Shown here one piece after another: positions 7,859-11,507 of a stretch of DNA of 11,507 bases. Position 1 is the first letter of the stretch. The number at the start of each line of letters is the position of its first letter. A model generated the notes under the pieces. It did not search any database, had not been told where the DNA came from, and saw only the letters and a list, made by a program, of their open reading frames with translations. Location: assembly GCA_017619255.1 (NCBI GenBank), contig JAFZSS010000025.1, positions 1-11,507 on the forward strand. Direction: 5' to 3'. A program made the translations under genes and the position numbers. Source of the stretch: Muribaculaceae bacterium (lineage in GTDB: Bacteria > Bacteroidota > Bacteroidia > Bacteroidales > Muribaculaceae).

Positions 7859-7894
7859 AAGTGGAGGCGCAAGCATTTTGCGTCTCCACTTTTT
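7859..7894 (+). terminator. Rho-independent terminator of the secreted protein gene
   Basis: Arms 7859-7872 (AAGTGGAGGCGCAA) and 7878-7891 (TTGCGTCTCCACTT) form a 14-bp stem with one G/T position and a 5-base loop, followed by further T bases to 7894. It lies 46 bp after the stop. On the opposite strand it can also stop transcripts of the convergent 99-residue gene, though the T tract there is weaker. Confidence 0.8.
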
Positions 7895-7918
7895 GTATCA
7901 TGTTAAACTGCTGTTGTG

Positions 7919-8218
7919 TTAGTAGTACTCGATTCTGAAATCGGTGGTGAGGTTGATTTCGTCGCCCCAAGGGCCACGATAGACGATGGTCATGCCGCGG
8001 TAAGCTTCAGGGACCTTCAGCGTCTGCACCTTGTTCCACCGTGGAGAGCCGTAGTCAAATGATTTACCAGAGAGAACGATGCTGTTGCCAGCATAGTCAA
8101 ATTCATAGAAACCACCGCCCAGGCAGTCCTCATGAGGCATGAGCAGGTCACGATGCAGCGTCACCATGCCCATCCGCAAGAGACCGCCACTGGTGATGAT
8201 AAACTTGGGATGTTCCAT
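7919..8218 (-). CDS. Small conserved-looking protein of unknown function (99 residues)
   Basis: The frame runs from the ATG at 8218 to the TAA at 7919-7921. It starts 20 bp after the stop of the complete CotH gene on the same strand, so the two are probably co-transcribed. The protein has no signal peptide or membrane segment and looks like a compact soluble beta-rich fold: FIITSGGLLRMGMV at 6-19, LGGGFYEFDY at 33-42, VLSGKSFDYGSPRW at 48-61, and a second half with VPEAYRGMTIVYRG and a C-terminal IEYY. I recall similar unnamed proteins in Bacteroidales genomes, but cannot check this. I do not recognise a named domain. Codon use and composition resemble the neighbours. A role linked to CotH is only suggested by position. 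Confidence 0.72.
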   Translation of the reverse strand: MEHPKFIITSGGLLRMGMVTLHRDLLMPHEDCLGGGFYEFDYAGNSIVLSGKSFDYGSPRWNKVQTLKVPEAYRGMTIVYRGPWGDEINLTTDFRIEYY

Positions 8219-8238
8219 CGCTATAGTAGAGGCTTTGC

Positions 8239-9864
8239 TTATGTCCCTAAAATCAAGCTGATGAGGTTTGTGATATCGGCAATGGTAACTTCCCCGTCAC
8301 TGTTGACATCGGCGCGCAGCTTTGTCTCGGCATCAGCGTTGCCTCCCAGGATAATATTAACCACAAGATTGATGTCAGCAATATTTACCTGTCCGTCGTT
8401 GTTCACATCGCCAAGCAGTGGCTCGGGGACAGGCGGGTCGGGCGGCGTGTATTGAAGGATTGCATCCAACCAGATGATGCGCTCAGTAAGCCACTCCTTG
8501 ATGAAGTTGATTTCATCATCATAGCTAGTGGAGACATAGTGGTTGGGCCACACCCAGACACCCCATCGCGGCCATGCCTGGCTATTGCGTGCTTCTGCCC
8601 CGCAACAGGTCACCTCGTTGGCGAGAGAGTCGATGGTGGCCCACAGGCGATCGCTGCGCAGATTTCCTTCACGCATCTCTTTCCATCGGGCACGGCGAGC
8701 GAGCACATATTCATTGTCCTGTATCAGCCTAGTCCACCAGAACGGAATCATGATGTCACCATTCTGATACAACATTGAGTTCATGCGCGATATCCAGTTA
8801 TCGGTGAAATAACCCTGATTATGGCGGCAGTTGCCGAATCCCAGGTTCAAATCCCAGAGGGCCATCTTAAAGCGCGAGTCAACACTGTCACGGCGCTTGT
8901 ATAACTTGGCACTCAAGCGGTAAGCATCCACATTGTGAGCCAGCTCGTTGATTAGCTGATAATCCATGAATGACTGCACATCGATATACTTGCGGTAACC
9001 CTCCTCCGGATCTTTGAAATTGGGAGAGGCAAAGGCATCTTCCATTGCATCAACAGCCCCGTTAATATATTGGATCTGCTTTAAGGTCATGTCCGCATAA
9101 TCAGGCTCTTTGTACTGGAAGAAAATATAGCGGTCGCTATAAACGGTACCGCCGGTAGGACTGATGGGATGGTGCATAGACACATGGACAGGCTCGTCGT
9201 TGGTACCCACCTCCAAGAGGTAGCCACCAGTGAGGGCATCACCTTCTTCGCCCGGGTCATCCAGGTTGAGGCGATGCTTGCCCTTGGAAACAAGTTCGCA
9301 CAGGATGAACACGCCATAATAGGTGCCGTCGAGATAGACCTCGCAGAAACGACCCTGCGGCGTGTATTCCATCCACGGGCGGGCAGCCTCAAAGGCCAGC
9401 AGGTCGCGCAGCATACTACGGTCGCTGTAAGGAGCCAGCAACGCCCATTTGTTATCCTTGCCCATACCCAGGATGCTGACCTTCTTCTTATCATAGCCCA
9501 TTTCATAAGGCTGGCTCAGCGTACGGAACTGGTAGGGTTTCTTGGGACTGAGTGAATAGGTGGTATTGCCCCTGTGTCGTATCGCGATATATCCCTCGTA
9601 GTCGATGTGCTGTCCGGGATGCGCCACGGTGTCGCCATAGTTGAACTGGCCTTTGCCATTATGGATGATTTTCATGTACCCGCCAATGAGATCTCTGCGC
9701 ATGATGGAGTCACCACCGACTTCAATCCACACGATGGGGAGGTTGGTTGAGTCGACAGTCACTGTCGGGTCATCTGGCGGAAAATTGACCGCGGCATGCA
9801 CATCGGGTGCATTGCCTACCATCAGGAACGCCATCAATATGAGAAGCCAAGAAATCCTTTTCAT
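8239..9864 (-). CDS. Secreted CotH-kinase family protein with C-terminal dockerin repeats (complete paralogue)
   Basis: I use the ATG at 9864 (541 residues); an ATG two codons earlier is possible. Residues 1-24 are a Sec signal peptide ending VHA|A, followed by a short linker. The CotH kinase domain spans about 42-470: HRGNTTYSLSPKKPYQFR (97-114, with the Lys pair), KDNKWALLAPYSDRSMLRD (136-154), EVYLDGTYYGVFILCELV (175-192), NVDAYR with candidate catalytic Asp313, and WDLNLGFGN with metal-binding Asp338, as in Bacillus CotH, which phosphorylates coat proteins. A proline-rich linker (PPDPPVPEP) leads to a type I dockerin with two calcium loops, DVNNDGQVNIAD (486-497) and DVNSDGEVTIAD (519-530), residues 485-541. 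The protein is probably exported and may attach to a cohesin partner. It is followed after 20 bp by the 99-residue gene and has its own promoter. Kinase activity and substrate are inferred, not shown. Confidence 0.9.
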   Translation of the reverse strand: MKRISWLLILMAFLMVGNAPDVHAAVNFPPDDPTVTVDSTNLPIVWIEVGGDSIMRRDLIGGYMKIIHNGKGQFNYGDTVAHPGQHIDYEGYIAIRHRGNTTYSLSPKKPYQFRTLSQPYEMGYDKKKVSILGMGKDNKWALLAPYSDRSMLRDLLAFEAARPWMEYTPQGRFCEVYLDGTYYGVFILCELVSKGKHRLNLDDPGEEGDALTGGYLLEVGTNDEPVHVSMHHPISPTGGTVYSDRYIFFQYKEPDYADMTLKQIQYINGAVDAMEDAFASPNFKDPEEGYRKYIDVQSFMDYQLINELAHNVDAYRLSAKLYKRRDSVDSRFKMALWDLNLGFGNCRHNQGYFTDNWISRMNSMLYQNGDIMIPFWWTRLIQDNEYVLARRARWKEMREGNLRSDRLWATIDSLANEVTCCGAEARNSQAWPRWGVWVWPNHYVSTSYDDEINFIKEWLTERIIWLDAILQYTPPDPPVPEPLLGDVNNDGQVNIADINLVVNIILGGNADAETKLRADVNSDGEVTIADITNLISLILGT

Positions 9865-9899
9865 AATCATCTGCCGGTTTATCCTATAGTTTCAAAACG

Positions 9900-9907
9900 C
9901 AAAAGTA
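9900..9907 (-). promoter_or_regulatory. Bacteroidetes -7 box (TACTTTTG) for the complete CotH gene
   Basis: On the minus strand TACTTTTG matches TAnnTTTG exactly and lies 35 bases upstream of the ATG at 9864, giving a leader of roughly 30 bases. A TTTG upstream (9920-9923) is too close for a standard -33 box and belongs to the stem of the preceding terminator. Confidence 0.55.
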
Positions 9908-9908
9908 T

Positions 9909-9962
9909 AAAAAAGTGGGCAAACTTGCCATGCTGTATCACTTTATTTCGCTTTTACCCACT
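9909..9962 (-). terminator. Terminator of the right-hand CotH gene, abutting the next promoter
   Basis: Read on the minus strand, AGTGGGTAAA (9953-9962) pairs with TTTGCCCACT (9914-9923), ten pairs with one G-U, around a loop of about 29 bases. A run of T follows (9909-9914). It begins 12 bp after the TAA of the right-hand CotH gene. The long loop lowers confidence. Confidence 0.55.
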
Positions 9963-9974
9963 GTTTTACTCGTC

Positions 9975-11507
9975 TTATGGCCAGGAACCATTCAGCAGGT
10001 AGTTGATCAGGGTCGTCGCATCAGAGATGTCTATACCGCCCTCCAAGTCGCAGTTGGCGGCCTCAGTATCGATGCCGGAGGTCACTCCGTTCAACAGGAA
10101 GTTAATCAGCATGGTCGCATCAGAGATGTCAACGGTGCCGTCGCCATTCACATCACCACGCAAGAAGGCATTAGGATCAAAGCCCAGTTGCTGGTCCATC
10201 CATGCGATGCGGTTATGGAGCCACTGTTTGAGCCATGCGACCTCGTCGTCAAAATTATTGGCAACATAGTAGTTGGGCCACACATACTGCCCCCAACGAG
10301 GCCATGCCTGGCTGTTGCGGTGCTCTGCACCCTGCGAGGTCAGGACATTGGCCAGCGAATCCACTGTCGCCATAATACGGTCCTCGCGCAGGTTGTTACG
10401 ACGGTACTGCGCCCAACGAGCCTTGAAGCCGGCAATATAGTCCGGATTGGTGTTCAGTTTATACCACCAAAAAGGTATCAGTTGGGCATCTCCCCCACTG
10501 TACAGAATATTATTGTTCTTATAGATCCAATTGTCGGTGCGCCAACCCTGATAATAGTCAGCGTTGCCATAGGCGAGATTCATATCCCACACCACCATCT
10601 TGAAACGCGAGTCCTCGCTGTCGCGACGCTTGAAAAACTTGCCGCTCAAGCGGTAGGCATCCACATTGTGCCCCAGTTCCATGGCAATCTGGTAGTCGAT
10701 GAAATTGGTCTCGTCGAGATATTGCCTGTATTCGGCTTCATGAGCGGGAATGTAGCTGTTCAAGGACAGCTCCATCTGGTCGATGCAGCCCTTGATATAA
10801 GCCACCTGTTCCGTTGTCATGTTTTCATAGTCAGGCGACTTGTACTGGAAATTGATGTACCTGTTATTATAGGGCGTTCCCGTATTGCTCACGGGGTGAT
10901 ACTTTGAAACATAAGTCACTTCACCACTGGAGCGGTCCACCTCCATGATATAGCCGCCGGTCAACTCGTCACCTTCTTGTCCCGGGTCGGGCAGGTTCAG
11001 GCGGTGCTTGCCCTTAGAAACCACCTCGGTTAAGATGAACACGCCATAGTAGGTGCCATCGAGGAACAACTCGCAATAGCGGCCCTGGGGCGTGTATTCC
11101 ATCCAGGGGCGCGACACCTCAAACGCCAGCAGGTCGCGCATCATGCTCTTGTCGGCATAGGGGGCGAGCAACGCCCAGTTGTTGTCCTTGCCCATGCCCA
11201 GGATGTTGACTTTCTTCTTTTCGCCACCCTCCTCGAGGGGCTTGTCCAGCGGGCGGAAGGAATAAGGCTTCTTGTCACTCATGCTGTAAGACGAATTGCC
11301 ACGGTAGCGCAAGGCGACATAACCCTCATAGTCGATGTGCTGGCCTGGATGGGCAACCGTATCGACATAGTTGAGCACACCATCACCGTTGTGAATAATC
11401 TTCATGCTCGCCGTGATAGGCTCATCGCGGTCGATATACTGTCCATTAACACTAATCCACACGATGGGCAGATTGGTTGCTGTGAGTTGCACATTCTGAT
11501 TGTCAGG
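9975..11507 (-). CDS. CotH-kinase family protein with dockerin repeats (second paralogue, N-terminus outside window)
   Basis: The frame stays open through the right edge (510 residues visible, beginning PDNQN), so the signal peptide and true start lie beyond it; a GTG at 11492 is not the natural start because homology to the neighbour continues upstream of it. The order matches the complete paralogue: NLPIVWISVNG, RYRGNSSYSMSDKKPYSFR, KDNNWALLAPYADKSMMRD, ELFLDGTYYGVFILTEVV, NVDAYR with candidate catalytic Asp (codon 10659-10661), and WDMNLAYGN with metal-binding Asp (codon 10584-10586). The C-terminus is a dockerin: DVNGDGTVDISD is a standard calcium loop, while the second, NCDLEGGIDISD, has Asn at position 1 and Glu at position 5. 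There is no proline-rich linker before the dockerin, unlike its neighbour. It ends at TAA 9975-9977 and is followed by its own terminator. It is probably exported; the substrate is unknown. Confidence 0.88.
   Translation of the reverse strand, partial: PDNQNVQLTATNLPIVWISVNGQYIDRDEPITASMKIIHNGDGVLNYVDTVAHPGQHIDYEGYVALRYRGNSSYSMSDKKPYSFRPLDKPLEEGGEKKKVNILGMGKDNNWALLAPYADKSMMRDLLAFEVSRPWMEYTPQGRYCELFLDGTYYGVFILTEVVSKGKHRLNLPDPGQEGDELTGGYIMEVDRSSGEVTYVSKYHPVSNTGTPYNNRYINFQYKSPDYENMTTEQVAYIKGCIDQMELSLNSYIPAHEAEYRQYLDETNFIDYQIAMELGHNVDAYRLSGKFFKRRDSEDSRFKMVVWDMNLAYGNADYYQGWRTDNWIYKNNNILYSGGDAQLIPFWWYKLNTNPDYIAGFKARWAQYRRNNLREDRIMATVDSLANVLTSQGAEHRNSQAWPRWGQYVWPNYYVANNFDDEVAWLKQWLHNRIAWMDQQLGFDPNAFLRGDVNGDGTVDISDATMLINFLLNGVTSGIDTEAANCDLEGGIDISDATTLINYLLNGSWP

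Noticed and set aside
9900..9923. TTTG at 9920-9923 as the -33 box for the complete CotH gene
   Set aside because: Only 12 bases separate it from the -7 box, too short for Bacteroides spacing, and it is explained by the terminator stem.
9915..10907. 330-codon + strand open frame opposite the right-hand CotH gene
   Set aside because: It lies antisense to conserved kinase and dockerin motifs and shows no recognisable domain.
8239..11507. Recent transposon-like duplication of the CotH genes
   Set aside because: The copies are alike in domain order and many motifs but differ throughout, and there are no flanking repeats or transposase; old tandem duplication explains them better.

Overview
The window looks like chromosomal DNA from a Bacteroidales bacterium, most likely a gut member of the Muribaculaceae/Prevotellaceae type. 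The reasons are the domain mix (a secreted modular protein with a FISUMP-like domain and a sorting-like tail, CotH-dockerin proteins, a tricorn-like S41 peptidase), Bacteroidetes-type -7 boxes (TAnnTTTG) upstream of several genes, and AT-rich starts without Shine-Dalgarno sequences. The assignment is by familiarity with these families, not by a database search.

Layout. (1) Positions 1-705, + strand: the C-terminal half of a tricorn-like S41 serine protease, cut by the window's left edge. It converges on (2) a minus-strand run of three genes transcribed from about 6060 down to 762: a 1001-residue FAD/iron-sulfur D-lactate-dehydrogenase-type oxidoreductase, then 13 bp later a protein with a zinc-dependent phospholipase C-type metal site, then 84 bp later an NCS2 uracil/xanthine permease. 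A hairpin terminator sits between the S41 gene and the permease and overlaps the permease stop codon. (3) A 237-bp AT-rich divergent promoter region (6061-6297). (4) A + strand secreted multidomain protein of 504 residues (6298-7812), followed by a heptamer repeat and a strong terminator. (5) A minus-strand block reading from the right edge: a CotH-kinase/dockerin protein whose N-terminus lies outside the window (9975-11507), a terminator abutting a promoter, a second complete CotH-kinase/dockerin paralogue (8239-9864), and a 99-residue unknown protein 20 bp downstream of it.

How the genes may work together. The oxidoreductase probably feeds electrons from D-lactate or a related 2-hydroxyacid into the respiratory chain. 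The permease imports a nucleobase. No link between the oxidoreductase, the phospholipase-like protein and the permease is known to me beyond their spacing. The right half encodes exported proteins. The two CotH paralogues keep the residues expected of the CotH atypical kinase fold and end in dockerin repeats, so they may be surface or secreted protein kinases that dock to cohesin partners encoded elsewhere. The CotH pair with its small partner gene is the least understood part. Most of the rest is ordinary housekeeping or accessory sequence, and I see no mobile elements, CRISPR arrays, tRNAs or rRNAs.
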